Positions 7,794 through 17,121 of a stretch of 64,000 bases of DNA are shown piece after piece. The DNA comes from Actinomadura madurae. Lineage in GTDB: Bacteria; Actinomycetota; Actinomycetes; Streptosporangiales; Streptosporangiaceae. How positions within the stretch are numbered: the stretch's first letter is position 1; every line of letters begins with the position of its first letter. Location: contig NZ_FOVH01000008.1 of NCBI RefSeq assembly GCF_900115095.1, forward strand, positions 62,001 through 126,000. Reading direction: 5' to 3'. Under the pieces are notes generated by a model that was given only the letters and a program-made list of their open reading frames with translations, did not search any database and was not told the origin of the DNA. A program made the position numbers and the translations under genes.

Positions 7794-8810
7794 CTAATAT
7801 CGGGTGTACTCGTCCCAGCTCTTCACCAGGCGGCGCTGGGTCTCAGGGCTCAGCACGCCCCAGAGGCGGAACCTGGAGAGGCCGCCGTCCGGGTAGATGT
7901 CCAGCCGGACGTGCGTGACCTCCGGGGTCGCCATCCGGAAACGGTGCCGGGTGTCGGGCCGCAGGGGGGTCCGCGGCAGGATCGTCCAGGAGAACGCCCT
8001 GTCGTCGGCGCCGCCGCGGCCGTCGGTGCCGGTCAGGCGGACCTCGGCGGGGGCGTTGAACTTCAGGTTCGTGGTGTCGATCTCGGCGAGGAGGACGGTG
8101 CCGGGCGCGGCCAGGCTGATCTCGGCCCAGTCGTTGCCGTCGTCGCGGCGGCGGGCGGTCTCCCAGCCTTCCGCCTGGTTGCGGGCGAGTCCCGGGAACA
8201 GCATGTTGTCGGGCGAGGAGTAGAACATGTCGGAGCAGCCGATGACGCGGGCGCCGTTCTCCAGGGCTGCCAGGTCGACGGTCAGGCCGGTCAGGAACTC
8301 CGGGTTGGGGACGACGTGGCCGTGGACGCGGAGCCGCGCGATCCCGCCGTCGGGGAACATGTTGAGCCTGACGTGCGTGAACACGCGGTCGGGCACGTGG
8401 GCGGGGAGGGTGTGCGCGGTGTCGCCCGTGAGGGGGGTCTTCGGGACGATCTCGACCCAGTCGGCGGCGGCGAGGTCGGCGGGCGAGGGGTGGCCGTCCG
8501 CGAAGCAGGCCTCCACGGAGGCGTGCGGCGGGAAGTTGCCCTTGAACCAGGCGGTGTCGATGACGACGCCCACGATCCGGCCGGGGAGGCCGAGGCGGAT
8601 CAGGGCCCAGTCGTGGCCGGGTCCCCGGCGGCGGGCGGTCTCCCAGCCGTCGTAGAGCTGCCCCTTCGGCCCGAAGGTCTCCGGGCTGAACGCCGGTGGC
8701 CAGGGGTTGAGCAGGTTCTCCTTCTCCGCGAACGACTCGTCGCTGGCGGCGATGACCGAGCCGCCGAGGGAGCGGACGGCCAGGTCCGGGAGGGACGTGA
8801 AGTCGGTCAT
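7794..8810 (-). CDS. alc: Allantoicase
   Basis: This 338-residue allantoicase (allantoate amidinohydrolase, giving (S)-ureidoglycolate and urea) consists of two homologous repeats. The marker pairs are GWETARRRGPGHDWALIRLG and GWETARRRDDGNDWAEISLA, and THVRLNMFPDGGIARLRVHG and THVRLDIYPDGGLSRFRLWG. Both are full length, as expected. The ATG at 8810 overlaps the allantoinase stop (ATGA). It is the last gene of the purine-degradation operon. Confidence 0.95.
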   Translation of the reverse strand: MTDFTSLPDLAVRSLGGSVIAASDESFAEKENLLNPWPPAFSPETFGPKGQLYDGWETARRRGPGHDWALIRLGLPGRIVGVVIDTAWFKGNFPPHASVEACFADGHPSPADLAAADWVEIVPKTPLTGDTAHTLPAHVPDRVFTHVRLNMFPDGGIARLRVHGHVVPNPEFLTGLTVDLAALENGARVIGCSDMFYSSPDNMLFPGLARNQAEGWETARRRDDGNDWAEISLAAPGTVLLAEIDTTNLKFNAPAEVRLTGTDGRGGADDRAFSWTILPRTPLRPDTRHRFRMATPEVTHVRLDIYPDGGLSRFRLWGVLSPETQRRLVKSWDEYTRY

Positions 8811-10108
8811 CGCGCCTCCCTGGTGAGCAGCCGGCCGGCCGGCTCGTCCGCGATCGGCACGCCGCGCAGCCAGGTGGTCCGGACGAGCCCGGTCAGCGTC
8901 CGGCCCGCGTAGGGGGTGACGGGGTGCCGGTGGTGGAGGGCGGCCGGGTCGACGGTGAAGGGCTCGTCGGGTGCGAAGGCGACCAGGTCGGCGTCGTTGC
9001 CGACGGCGATGCCGCCCTTCCCGGGGACGGCGGCCAGCGCCGCGGGGGCCTCGGACGTCCAGCGGGCGACGGACGCCAGCCCGTGGCCGCGCTCGCGGGC
9101 GGCCGTCCAGACCGCGGGCAGCCCGAGCTGGAGCGAGGAGACGCCGCCCCAGGCCGTCGCGAAGTCGCCGAGTTTGAGCTCCGGCGTGCAGGGCGAGTGG
9201 TCGCTGACGACGCACGAGATCACGCCGGAGGCGAGGCCCTGCCAGAGCAGGTCGCGGTTGGCCTCGTCGCGGATGGGCGGGCAGCATTTGAACGTGGTGG
9301 CGTAGGCGTCGTCTGCGGAGAGGGTCAGGTAGTGGGGGCAGGTCTCGGCGGTCACGGGGAGGCCGGCGGTCTGTGCCTTCGCCAGGACCTCCAGGCAGCT
9401 CGCCGATGACAGGTGCAGGATGTGGGCGCGCACACCCGTCTCCTCCGCCAAGCCGACGACCTGTTCGACGGCGCGGCGTTCGGCTGACGGGGGACGCGAC
9501 GCCAGGAAGGCCGGATAGTCGCCGCCGGTGGGTGGCCGCAGGGACGCGGGGTCCTCGGCGTGCACGACGACCAGCCCGCCGAACGAGGCGATCTCCCGGA
9601 ACGCCGCCCTCATCTCGCCGGGCGCCAGCGGCGGGAACTCCGGGACGCCCGAGTCGGACGTGAAGCACTTGAACCCGAAGACGCCGAGGTCGTGCAGCGG
9701 CCGGAGCGAGGCGAGGTTGCCGGGGATCGCGCCGCCCCAGAAGCCGACGTCCACGGCGCACGCCCCCTCGGCCGCGGCGCGCTTCGCCGCCAGCGCGGCC
9801 GGGTCGACGGTCGGCGGGAGCGCGTTGAGCGGCATGTCGACGAGGGTCGTCACGCCGCCCGCGGCGGCGGCGCGGGTCGCGGTGGCGAAGCCCTCCCACT
9901 CGGTGCGTCCCGGCTCGTTGACGTGGACGTGCGTGTCGACGAGACCGGGCAGCAGCGCGACGCCGCCGAGGTCCACCGACTCGGCGGCCGGGACGGCGGC
10001 GTCGTACGCCGCGATCGCCGCGATCCGGCCGCCGCGGACGGAGACGGCGGCGGGACGCTCGCCGTCCGGCAGCACGGTCCGGCGCGACCGGATCAGGAGG
10101 TCGTCCAC
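8807..10108 (-). CDS. allB: Allantoinase
   Basis: This 433-residue cyclic amidohydrolase hydrolyses allantoin to allantoate. Metal ligands are visible: DTHVHVNEPGRTEWEGF near residue 60, the carboxylated lysine in FGFKCFTSDSG near 150, HAED near 185, HILHLSSAS near 240 and ETCPHYL near 265, and SDHSPC near 315. The GTG at 10108 is chosen because the domain begins there (VDDLLIRSRR) and overlaps the end of the preceding gene by 16 nt. The start overlap and the ATGA overlap with allantoicase show tight translational coupling. Confidence 0.95.
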   Translation of the reverse strand: MDDLLIRSRRTVLPDGERPAAVSVRGGRIAAIAAYDAAVPAAESVDLGGVALLPGLVDTHVHVNEPGRTEWEGFATATRAAAAGGVTTLVDMPLNALPPTVDPAALAAKRAAAEGACAVDVGFWGGAIPGNLASLRPLHDLGVFGFKCFTSDSGVPEFPPLAPGEMRAAFREIASFGGLVVVHAEDPASLRPPTGGDYPAFLASRPPSAERRAVEQVVGLAEETGVRAHILHLSSASCLEVLAKAQTAGLPVTAETCPHYLTLSADDAYATTFKCCPPIRDEANRDLLWQGLASGVISCVVSDHSPCTPELKLGDFATAWGGVSSLQLGLPAVWTAARERGHGLASVARWTSEAPAALAAVPGKGGIAVGNDADLVAFAPDEPFTVDPAALHHRHPVTPYAGRTLTGLVRTTWLRGVPIADEPAGRLLTREAR

Positions 10109-10896
10109 CCGAACTCCTCGGGCGACGGGCCCTGGGGCACGTACTCCAGCGCGATCCGGCCGGTGTAGCCGATGCCGTCCAGGACGGCGAAGAGCCGGTC
10201 GAAGTCGATCCGGCCGGTGCCGGGACGTCCCCGGCCGGGCGCGTCGGCGATCTGGACGTGCCCGATGTCGGCGGCGTGCTCCCGGGCGGCCCTCTCCAGG
10301 TCGTCGCCGTTGGTCGCGAGGTGGAAGGTGTCGAACAGGAACCGGACGTTCGCGGCGCCCGCCGCCCGGACGCGCGACACCACGGCCATGGCGTCCGCGG
10401 CCGTCTCCAGCGGGTAGGCGCCGTTGAGCCCGCGTGCGAGCGGCTCGATCAGGAGGGTTCCGCCGAATTCGCCCACCGATCGGGCGGCATGGACGAGGTT
10501 CTCCGTCGCGACCCGGTCCTGGTCGGACGCCGCCACGCCGTCGAGCCGCTGCCCGTAGAGCGCGTTGAACGACCGGACGCCCGTCCGCCCGGCGATCCGC
10601 CGCACCACCGGCAGGCAGGCCCGGAACTCCTCGACGCGGGACGGGTCGGACAGCACGCCCCGCTCCCCCGCCGGCATGTCGCCCGCGTAGAGGTTGAGGC
10701 CGATGAGGCGCACGCCCGCGTCCTCGACCGCCCGGCAGAACGCGTCCACGTCCGCGCCGGGCGGGTCGGGCTCGCCGGGCCAGGGCCACCAGAACTCCAC
10801 CTCGCCGAATCCCGCCGCGCGCGCCGCGGCCGGGCGTTCCAGCAGCGGCGCCTCGGTGAAGAGGATCGAGCAGTTGACCGCGAACCGCCGCGTCAT
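10093..10896 (-). CDS. hyi: Hydroxypyruvate isomerase-like TIM-barrel protein
   Basis: This 267-residue xylose-isomerase-like TIM-barrel protein has typical Hyi segments: MTRRFAVNCSILFTE at the start, GFGEVEFWWPW, LIEPLARGLNG, FLFDTFHLATNGDD and HVQIADAPGRG. Hyi interconverts hydroxypyruvate and tartronate semialdehyde, which links glyoxylate from allantoin breakdown to glycerate. Glyoxylate carboligase and the semialdehyde reductase, the usual partners, are not in this window. Its start overlaps the xanthine dehydrogenase stop (ATGA). Confidence 0.85.
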   Translation of the reverse strand: MTRRFAVNCSILFTEAPLLERPAAARAAGFGEVEFWWPWPGEPDPPGADVDAFCRAVEDAGVRLIGLNLYAGDMPAGERGVLSDPSRVEEFRACLPVVRRIAGRTGVRSFNALYGQRLDGVAASDQDRVATENLVHAARSVGEFGGTLLIEPLARGLNGAYPLETAADAMAVVSRVRAAGAANVRFLFDTFHLATNGDDLERAAREHAADIGHVQIADAPGRGRPGTGRIDFDRLFAVLDGIGYTGRIALEYVPQGPSPEEFGWTTS

Positions 10897-13205
10897 GGGC
10901 CTCCTTGGACGATGTGCTCCGGCCGGACCGGCACCCGGGTCAGCGCCGCGCCCGTCGCGTCCCGGACGGCCGCGACGATGGCGGGCGTCGACGACAGCGT
11001 CGGCGGCTCTCCCGCGCCGCGCAACCCGTAGGGTGCCTCCGGGTCGGGATTCTCCAGGATCTCCAGCCGCATCGGCGGCATGTCGAGGATCGTGGGGATC
11101 AGGTAGTCGGTGAAGGACGGGTTCCGGACGAGGCCGTCCGACACGACGATCTCCTCCATCAGGGCGAGCCCGAGGCCCTGCGCGGACCCGCCGTGGATCT
11201 GCCCCTCCACCCCGGTCCGGTTGATGATCTTCCCGACGTCCTGGACGGCGGCCAGCTCGACGACCTTGACCAGGCCGAGGTCGGCGTCCACGTCGACGAC
11301 GGCGCGGTGGACGCACAGCGCGAGCTGGGTGTGGCTGCGCCCCTGCCCGGTGACCGGGTCCATGCGGGACGTGGGCCGGTGGTGGTACTCGCGGGTCTCC
11401 TCGATCACGGCGTCGCCGAGGGCGTCCTCGATCGTGCCGAGCACCCCGGCCGCCCGCGACATGATCTTCCCGCCGGACACGGCCAGGTCGCCGCGGCCGA
11501 ACCGGCGGGCGGCGCGGGCGAGCAGCTCCGCCCGCACCGCCTCGCAGGCCGCCTTCACCGCCCCGCCCGACATGTACGACTGGCGGGACGCGCTGGACGA
11601 GCCGGCGTCGCCGACCCGGTTGTCCGCGGGCGCGATGGCGACCTTCTGCACGCCGAGCTCGGTCCGCGCGATCTGCGCCTGGATCGTGACGAGCCCCTGC
11701 CCGACCTCGGCCGCCGCGGTGTGCACGAGCGCGGTCGCCTCCCCGCCGATGACCTCCAGCCGGACGCGGGCGGTGGACAGGTCGTCGAAGCCCTCGGAGA
11801 AGCAGATGTTCTTGATGCCGACGCCGTAGCCGACGCCGCGCACGACGCCCTCGCCGTGCGTCGTCTGCGACACCCCGCCCGGCAGGTTCCGCAGGTCGGC
11901 CGCGTCCGGGGCGGGCGGCATCGGCATCGCCTCCAGCCGGGTCAGCATCTCGGCGAGCGGCGCCGGCGACTCGATGACCTGCCCGGTCGCGAGCTTCGAG
12001 CCCTGCGTGACGGCGTTGCGGCGGCGGATCTCCACCGGGTCGAGACCGCAGGCGGCGCCCAGCTTGTCCATCATCGACTCGTAGGCGAAGCACGCCTGCA
12101 CGGCACCGAACCCGCGCATCGCCCCGCACGGCGGGTTGTTGGTGTAGACGCCGTAGCCGTCGATCCTGATGTTGGGGATCTCGTAGGGGCCGACGCCCAG
12201 CGAGGCGGCGTTGCCGACCACGTTCATCGTGGAGGACGTGTACGCGCCGCCGTCCAGCACGATCTCGACGTCGGCGTAGAGCAGCCGCCCGGTGGCGGTG
12301 GCGCCGTACTCGTACCGCATCTGCGCGGGGTGCCGGTGGACGTGCCCGAAGAACGACTCGTACCGGTTGTACGACATCTTCACGGGCCTGCCGGTGCGCA
12401 GCGCCAGCATCCCGGCGTGGATCTGCATCGACAGGTCCTCGCGCCCGCCGAACGCCCCGCCGACCCCGGCGAGCGTCATGTGCACCTGGTCCTCGCGGAG
12501 GCCGAGGCAGGGCGCGATCTGCCTGAGGTCGTTGTGGATCCACTGGGTGGACACGTACAGGTCGATCCCGCCGTCCTCGGCCGGAATGGCCAGCCCGGAC
12601 TCCGGGCCGAGGAACGCCTGGTCCTGGATGCCGACCTCGTACTCGCCCGAGACGACGACGTCGGCGCGGGCCCTCGCGGCGTCCACGTCCCCGACGCGGA
12701 CGGGCTGGTACCGGGTGATGCCGCCGCGGTCCTGGACCTTCAGCCGCTCCGGGTCGGCGATCACCGCGCGCGGGTCGGTGATCGGCGTGAGCACCTCGTA
12801 GTCGACGGCGATCCCGTCCAGGGCGCGGCGGGCCGTCTCGGGGTGGTCGGCGGCGACCAGCGCGACCGGCTCGCCCTGGTGCCTGACCTGGTCGATGGCG
12901 AGGACGGGCTGGTCCTCGGTGTCGTCGATGCCGAACATCCTCCGGCCCGGCACGTCCTCGTGGGTCAGCACCGCCCGGACGCCGGGGACCGCGAGCGCCG
13001 GCCCGATGTCGAGCGACCGGATCCGCGCCCGGGGGTGCGGGCTGCGCAGCGTCGCGCCCCACAGCATCCCGTCCATCCAGAGGTCGGAAGCGTAGGCGAA
13101 CTCGCCGGCGACCTTGAGCGTGCCGTCCGGCCGCAGCGGGCTCTCCCCGACCCCGCCGATGCCGGGAGCGGCCACGTGGCCCGGGCTTCTCACCGGGGAC
13201 GCCAT
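10893..13205 (-). CDS. pucD: Xanthine dehydrogenase, molybdopterin-binding subunit
   Basis: This 770-residue Mo-cofactor subunit belongs to the xanthine oxidase family. Motifs in order are GVGESPLRPDGTLKVAGEF (N-terminal), GVGGAFGGRED near residue 255, CGAMRGFGAVQACFA near 360, and the catalytic Glu in GLRGAGEPPTLSSTP near 735. Length and order match bacterial PucD-type subunits. It acts with the 2Fe-2S and FAD subunits encoded upstream to oxidise hypoxanthine and xanthine to urate. A two-base gap separates it from the upstream deaminase (stop at 13207). Confidence 0.93.
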   Translation of the reverse strand: MASPVRSPGHVAAPGIGGVGESPLRPDGTLKVAGEFAYASDLWMDGMLWGATLRSPHPRARIRSLDIGPALAVPGVRAVLTHEDVPGRRMFGIDDTEDQPVLAIDQVRHQGEPVALVAADHPETARRALDGIAVDYEVLTPITDPRAVIADPERLKVQDRGGITRYQPVRVGDVDAARARADVVVSGEYEVGIQDQAFLGPESGLAIPAEDGGIDLYVSTQWIHNDLRQIAPCLGLREDQVHMTLAGVGGAFGGREDLSMQIHAGMLALRTGRPVKMSYNRYESFFGHVHRHPAQMRYEYGATATGRLLYADVEIVLDGGAYTSSTMNVVGNAASLGVGPYEIPNIRIDGYGVYTNNPPCGAMRGFGAVQACFAYESMMDKLGAACGLDPVEIRRRNAVTQGSKLATGQVIESPAPLAEMLTRLEAMPMPPAPDAADLRNLPGGVSQTTHGEGVVRGVGYGVGIKNICFSEGFDDLSTARVRLEVIGGEATALVHTAAAEVGQGLVTIQAQIARTELGVQKVAIAPADNRVGDAGSSSASRQSYMSGGAVKAACEAVRAELLARAARRFGRGDLAVSGGKIMSRAAGVLGTIEDALGDAVIEETREYHHRPTSRMDPVTGQGRSHTQLALCVHRAVVDVDADLGLVKVVELAAVQDVGKIINRTGVEGQIHGGSAQGLGLALMEEIVVSDGLVRNPSFTDYLIPTILDMPPMRLEILENPDPEAPYGLRGAGEPPTLSSTPAIVAAVRDATGAALTRVPVRPEHIVQGGP

Positions 13206-13206
13206 G

Positions 13207-14556
13207 TCAGAGCACCTCCTCCGCCGAGCGCATGAGGCGGCGGTGGGCCGCGGCGCCGCGCCGCCCGGCCTCGTCCTGCGGGACGGTGACGAGGGTGTCG
13301 CCGTCCACGACGGTGCGCCCGCCGACGAGGAGGCGCCGCAGCGGCGGCGTCGGCCCGAACGCGAACGCGACGACCGGGTCGTCGATGGCCGCCTGGAAGC
13401 CGTCCATCCGCCACAGCGCGATGTCGGCGAGCTTGCCGGGCTCCAGGGAGCCGATGTCGTCCTCGCGGCCGAGGCAGCGGGCGCCGCCGAGCGTCGCCAT
13501 CTCCAGGGCCTGCCGGGCGGTCAGCGCGGCCGGCCCGTACCGGGCGCGCTGCATGTAGACGGCCTGCCGCAGCTCCCCCGCCAGCGGGACGAGCTCCGCC
13601 GACGCCGAGCCGTCCACGCCGAGCCCGACGGTCGCGCCCTCCTCCAGCAGGTGCGACACGCGGGCGATCCCGGAGCCGAGGCGCGCGTTGGAGCTCGGGC
13701 AGTGGGCCGTGCCGGTGCCGGTCTCCGCGAGCCGCTTGATGTCGGTGTCGTGCAGGTGGACGCAGTGCGCGAGCCACACGTCGGGGCCCAGCCAGCCGAT
13801 CGAGTCCATGTACTCGGTCGGCGTCATGCCGAACTGCTCCGTCGTGTGCTCCTCCTCGTCCAGCGTCTCGGCGAGGTGGGTGTGCAGGCGGACGCCCTTG
13901 TCGCGGGCCAGCCGCGCCGACTCGACCAGCAGCTCCCGCGTGACGGAGAACGGCGAGCAGGGCGCGACGGCGACGCGGAGCATGGAGCCCGGCGACGGGT
14001 CGTGGTACCGGTCGATCGCGGCCTCGGTCTCGGCGAGGATCGTGTCGAGGTCCTCGACGACCTCGTCCGGCGGCAGGCCGCCCTGGGACGCGCCCCGGTC
14101 CATCGACCCCCGGCACGGATGGAACCGGAGGCCGATCTCCCGCGCCGACTCCACCTCCGCCGCGAACAGGTCGCCGCGCCCCTTCGGGAACAGGTAGTGG
14201 TGGTCGGTGGACGTCGTGCAGCCCGACTTGGCCAGCCACGCGAGCCCGGCGGTGGCGGCCCCGGCGACGACCTCGGCGTCCATCATCGACCACGGCCGGT
14301 AGAGCGTCGTCAGCCACTCGAACAGCGTGCTGTCGGTGGCCATGCCCTGGCTCGCCCACTGGTAGAGGTGGTGGTGGGTGTTGACCAGGCCCGGGGTGGC
14401 GAGGCAGCCGGTGCCGTCGACGCGGGCGGCGGCGCCCGCCGGGGCGGGACCCGCGCCGACCGCCGTGATCCGGTCGCCGTCGACCACGACGTGGCCGCGG
14501 GGGTACTCCTCCCCGGAGATCGTGACGACGTGCGCGTTCTCGATGATGAGCCTCAT
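13207..14556 (-). CDS. 8-oxoguanine deaminase-like amidohydrolase
   Basis: This 449-residue amidohydrolase carries NTHHHLYQW near residue 60, the SGCTTSTDHHYLFPKG block near 112-127, APCSPFSVT near 200, HTHLAETLDEEEH near 225-237, AHCVHL near 268 and VDGSAS near 320. These segments match 8-oxoguanine deaminase, which forms urate directly from the oxidised base, better than plain guanine deaminase. Position in a urate-forming operon fits either activity. Its start overlaps the 2Fe-2S subunit stop (ATGA). Confidence 0.85.
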   Translation of the reverse strand: MRLIIENAHVVTISGEEYPRGHVVVDGDRITAVGAGPAPAGAAARVDGTGCLATPGLVNTHHHLYQWASQGMATDSTLFEWLTTLYRPWSMMDAEVVAGAATAGLAWLAKSGCTTSTDHHYLFPKGRGDLFAAEVESAREIGLRFHPCRGSMDRGASQGGLPPDEVVEDLDTILAETEAAIDRYHDPSPGSMLRVAVAPCSPFSVTRELLVESARLARDKGVRLHTHLAETLDEEEHTTEQFGMTPTEYMDSIGWLGPDVWLAHCVHLHDTDIKRLAETGTGTAHCPSSNARLGSGIARVSHLLEEGATVGLGVDGSASAELVPLAGELRQAVYMQRARYGPAALTARQALEMATLGGARCLGREDDIGSLEPGKLADIALWRMDGFQAAIDDPVVAFAFGPTPPLRRLLVGGRTVVDGDTLVTVPQDEAGRRGAAAHRRLMRSAEEVL

Positions 14557-15038
14557 CCGGTGACCGCCTTCCGCGCGGCCGCGAGGCGCACCGCGTCGAG
14601 GATCTTCTCGTAGCCGGTGCAGCGGCACAGGTTCCCGGCGAGCGCCTCGCGGATCTCGGCGTCGGACGGCGCGGGGTTCCGCTCGATCAGGTCGTGCGCC
14701 TGGACGATCAGGCCCGGCGTGCAGAACCCGCACTGGACGGCGCCGGTCTCCACGAACGCCTCCTGGACGGGGTCGAGCCGCTCCTCCCCGGGCGGCCCCT
14801 CCGCGAGGCCTTCCACGGTGCGGACCTCCCGGCCCTCGGCCTGCCCGGCCGCGACCAGGCACGCGCACACCGGCAGGCCGTCCAGGTAGACGGTGCACGA
14901 GCCGCATTCTCCCTGCTCGCAGGCGTTCTTCGAGCCCGGGAGGCCCATCCGCTCGCGCAGCATGTAGAGCAGGCTCTCGCCCTCCCACACATCGTCCACG
15001 GCCTCCGCGGACCCGTTGACGACCACGTTCACCCGCAT
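14553..15038 (-). CDS. pucE: Xanthine dehydrogenase, 2Fe-2S subunit
   Basis: This 161-residue protein has both iron-sulfur domains. The plant-ferredoxin-like cluster is CEQGECGSCTVYLDGLPVC near residues 40-58. The C-terminal helical cluster has CGFCTPG near 100 and LCRCTGY near 135. It transfers electrons from the Mo site to FAD. Start ATG 15038 overlaps the FAD-subunit stop (TGATG). Confidence 0.95.
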   Translation of the reverse strand: MRVNVVVNGSAEAVDDVWEGESLLYMLRERMGLPGSKNACEQGECGSCTVYLDGLPVCACLVAAGQAEGREVRTVEGLAEGPPGEERLDPVQEAFVETGAVQCGFCTPGLIVQAHDLIERNPAPSDAEIREALAGNLCRCTGYEKILDAVRLAAARKAVTG

Positions 15039-15937
15039 CAGGAGGCCTCCTTCCGTCCCGTGCTCCCCGCCCGGTGCTCGTTCCATGCCCACGTGAGGGT
15101 GCGGCGCGCCATCACCGCGAGGGCGTGCCTGCGGTAGTCCCCCGTCCCGCGGACGTCGTCGATCGGCGCCGCCGCCTCGCTGACCAGCGCGCCGAACCGC
15201 CGCGCGGCCGCGTCGGAGAGCGGGCCGCGCCCGTCCCAGTCCAGCTCGGCGGAGATGAACGCCTCCGCCTCGGCGGCGCGGCGGGGCGTCGGGGCGGCCG
15301 AGCCGAGGCCCGTCCCGGCGCGGCGCTCCGCCGGGTGCAGGGCGATCGCGAACGAGCAGACCGCGATGACCATCGCGTTCCGTGTGCCGATCTTGGAGAA
15401 GTACTGGGGGCCGGACGCGGGGGCCGTCCAGAACGCGCGGATCAGCTCGTCCGGCTCCAGCGCGTTGCGCTTCACGCCGGTGAAGAACTCCGCGGCCGGG
15501 ATCATCCGGATTCCGCGCGCCGCCGACTCCGCCTCGATGACGGCGTCCCCGGCCAGCAGCGGCGGATGGGCGTCCCCGGCGGGCGACGCGGCGCCGAGGT
15601 TGCCGCCGGCCGTGCCCCGGTTGCGGATCTGCGGCGACCCGACCGTCCGGGACGCCTGGGCGAGGCCGGGCAGCCGGCCGCCCAGCTCGGCGATCAGCCG
15701 GGCGTAGGTGACGCCGGCGCCGACGCGCAGCCGGCCGTCCGCCATGTCCCAGTCGGCAAGCTCGCGGATCCCGGTGAGGTCGAGCAGCGCCTCCGGCCGG
15801 CGCGCGTCGAAGTTGATCTCGACCATGACGTCGGTGCCGCCCTGCACGGGCAGCGCGCCCGGCAGCCCCGCCTTGGCGGCGAGGGCGTCCTCCCAGGTCG
15901 GCGGTCGCAGGAAGTCCATGTCTCCAGGGTTCCTCAC
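15038..15937 (-). CDS. pucC: Xanthine dehydrogenase, FAD-binding subunit
   Basis: This ~299-residue CO-dehydrogenase/xanthine-dehydrogenase flavoprotein subunit carries the FAD motifs QGGTDVMVEIN near residue 32 and GSPQIRNRGTAGGNL near 99-113, and a C-terminal CODH_C domain. GTG 15937 overlaps the urate oxidase stop (GTGA). An ATG at 15919 with CTGGAG nearby is an alternative start. Subunit order (FAD, 2Fe-2S, then Mo) is typical of three-subunit enzymes. Confidence 0.93.
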   Translation of the reverse strand: MRNPGDMDFLRPPTWEDALAAKAGLPGALPVQGGTDVMVEINFDARRPEALLDLTGIRELADWDMADGRLRVGAGVTYARLIAELGGRLPGLAQASRTVGSPQIRNRGTAGGNLGAASPAGDAHPPLLAGDAVIEAESAARGIRMIPAAEFFTGVKRNALEPDELIRAFWTAPASGPQYFSKIGTRNAMVIAVCSFAIALHPAERRAGTGLGSAAPTPRRAAEAEAFISAELDWDGRGPLSDAAARRFGALVSEAAAPIDDVRGTGDYRRHALAVMARRTLTWAWNEHRAGSTGRKEAS

Positions 15938-16806
15938 GTGAAGGCGGACGGGGCGTCCGGCGCGTCATCGGTCAGCACGGTGCCCTCGATCAGCCCGTAC
16001 GGGCGGTCCGCGGCGAAGTAGACCTCGTTGTCGTTGTCCAGCCCGAACGGCTCCAGGTCGACGAGGAAGTGGTGCCTGTTGGGCATCGACAGCCGGATCT
16101 CGCAGATCTCCGGCCGCTCCTCCAGGATGCGGCGCCCCATCTGGTAGAGCGTCTGCTGGAGCGAGAGGCTGTGCGTCTCGGCGAACGCGCGCAGCAGGAG
16201 GTCGCGGGCGGCGGTGTAGGAGTCGTCCCAGGCAGTGTCCGTATCCGTGTCCGTGCCGCGGTGCCGCCACCGGGCCGTCACCGCCGTGGCGAGGACGCGG
16301 TCGTCGGTCGGCGCGAGCGTCGTGTACTCGTCCTGGACGAAGCCGTGGAACTCGCTGCCGGTCGAGTTGAGGACCACCAGGTCGGTGAGCCCGGAGACGA
16401 CCGTCTCCGCCGCGGCGCCGGCGTGGACGAGCGCGGTCCGCACCTCGCCGCCGTCCCGGGCGAACGAGTGCCCGCCCGTGATCCGCCGCCAGCCGTACTC
16501 GTGGATCTCCACCCGCGCGTGGGTGATCGTCGGCTGCGAATCGACGAAGTAGCGGGCGAGCAGCAGCCCGAAGTCCTCGATGGAGGCGATCCCGTGCTTC
16601 TTCGCGAACGCGAACACGGTGTTCTTCTGGCTGTCGGTCGGCAGCACGGCCGCGTTGTCGCCGGTCAGATGCACGTCGTCCATCGCGCCGGAGAGGGAGA
16701 CGCTGACGTTGACGTCCTTGATCCGGTGCGTGCCGCCGTCCCGCGTCACGCGGACGACGCGCGTCTCCGCCTTCCCGTAGCGGTTGGGCCCGAGCATGAT
16801 CGCCAT
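15934..16806 (-). CDS. pucL: Urate oxidase (uricase)
   Basis: This 290-residue cofactor-free uricase carries the N-terminal NRYGKAETRVVRVTRDG, VLPTDSQKNTVFAFAKKHG near residue 55-73 (catalytic Thr region), LNSTGSEFHGFVQDEYTTL near 148-166, and the C-terminal MPNRHHFLVDL near 246. It makes 5-hydroxyisourate from urate and O2. The following gene boundary (16806/16807) is seamless, so it is co-expressed with 5-hydroxyisourate hydrolase. The N-terminal OHCU decarboxylase fusion seen in Bacillus PucL is absent; that activity is a separate gene here. Confidence 0.96.
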   Translation of the reverse strand: MAIMLGPNRYGKAETRVVRVTRDGGTHRIKDVNVSVSLSGAMDDVHLTGDNAAVLPTDSQKNTVFAFAKKHGIASIEDFGLLLARYFVDSQPTITHARVEIHEYGWRRITGGHSFARDGGEVRTALVHAGAAAETVVSGLTDLVVLNSTGSEFHGFVQDEYTTLAPTDDRVLATAVTARWRHRGTDTDTDTAWDDSYTAARDLLLRAFAETHSLSLQQTLYQMGRRILEERPEICEIRLSMPNRHHFLVDLEPFGLDNDNEVYFAADRPYGLIEGTVLTDDAPDAPSAFT

Positions 16807-17121
16807 CTAGCTCCCCCGGTAGGTCGAGTACGCGAACGGGCTGATCAGCAGCGGGACGTGGTAGTGCCGCCCCGGATCATCGATCGTGAAGGCCACCGTG
16901 ACCTCGGGGTAGAAGGCGGACAGTCCCGCCGTGTCGAAGGTGAGCCGGTGCACGCCCTCCTGCGGCAGCACGCCCCACTCCCTGATCCGGCCGTCGGCGT
17001 CGGTGCGGGCCTCGGCGAGCGTCGTCCAGCCGCCGCCGTCGTCCCGCCGGTCGAGCCGCACGGCGACCCCCTCGGCGGGCAGCCCCTTCGCGGCGTCGAG
17101 CACGTGCGTCGACAGGCTCAT
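16807..17121 (-). CDS. uraH: 5-hydroxyisourate hydrolase (transthyretin-like)
   Basis: This 104-residue HIUase shows the three family signatures: STHVLDAAKGLPAEGV near the start (catalytic His), an internal Arg-containing strand (GRIREWG), and the C-terminal HYHVPLLISPFAYSTYRGS ending in the diagnostic YRGS. It hydrolyses 5-hydroxyisourate to OHCU. Start ATG 17121 overlaps the uraD stop (ATGA). Confidence 0.96.
   Translation of the reverse strand: MSLSTHVLDAAKGLPAEGVAVRLDRRDDGGGWTTLAEARTDADGRIREWGVLPQEGVHRLTFDTAGLSAFYPEVTVAFTIDDPGRHYHVPLLISPFAYSTYRGS

Noticed and set aside
10905..13235. A 776-codon open frame antisense to the xanthine dehydrogenase large subunit
   Set aside because: Low-complexity Arg/Gly/Asp/Val composition typical of shadow frames in GC-rich DNA; the opposite strand encodes a full, motif-complete enzyme.
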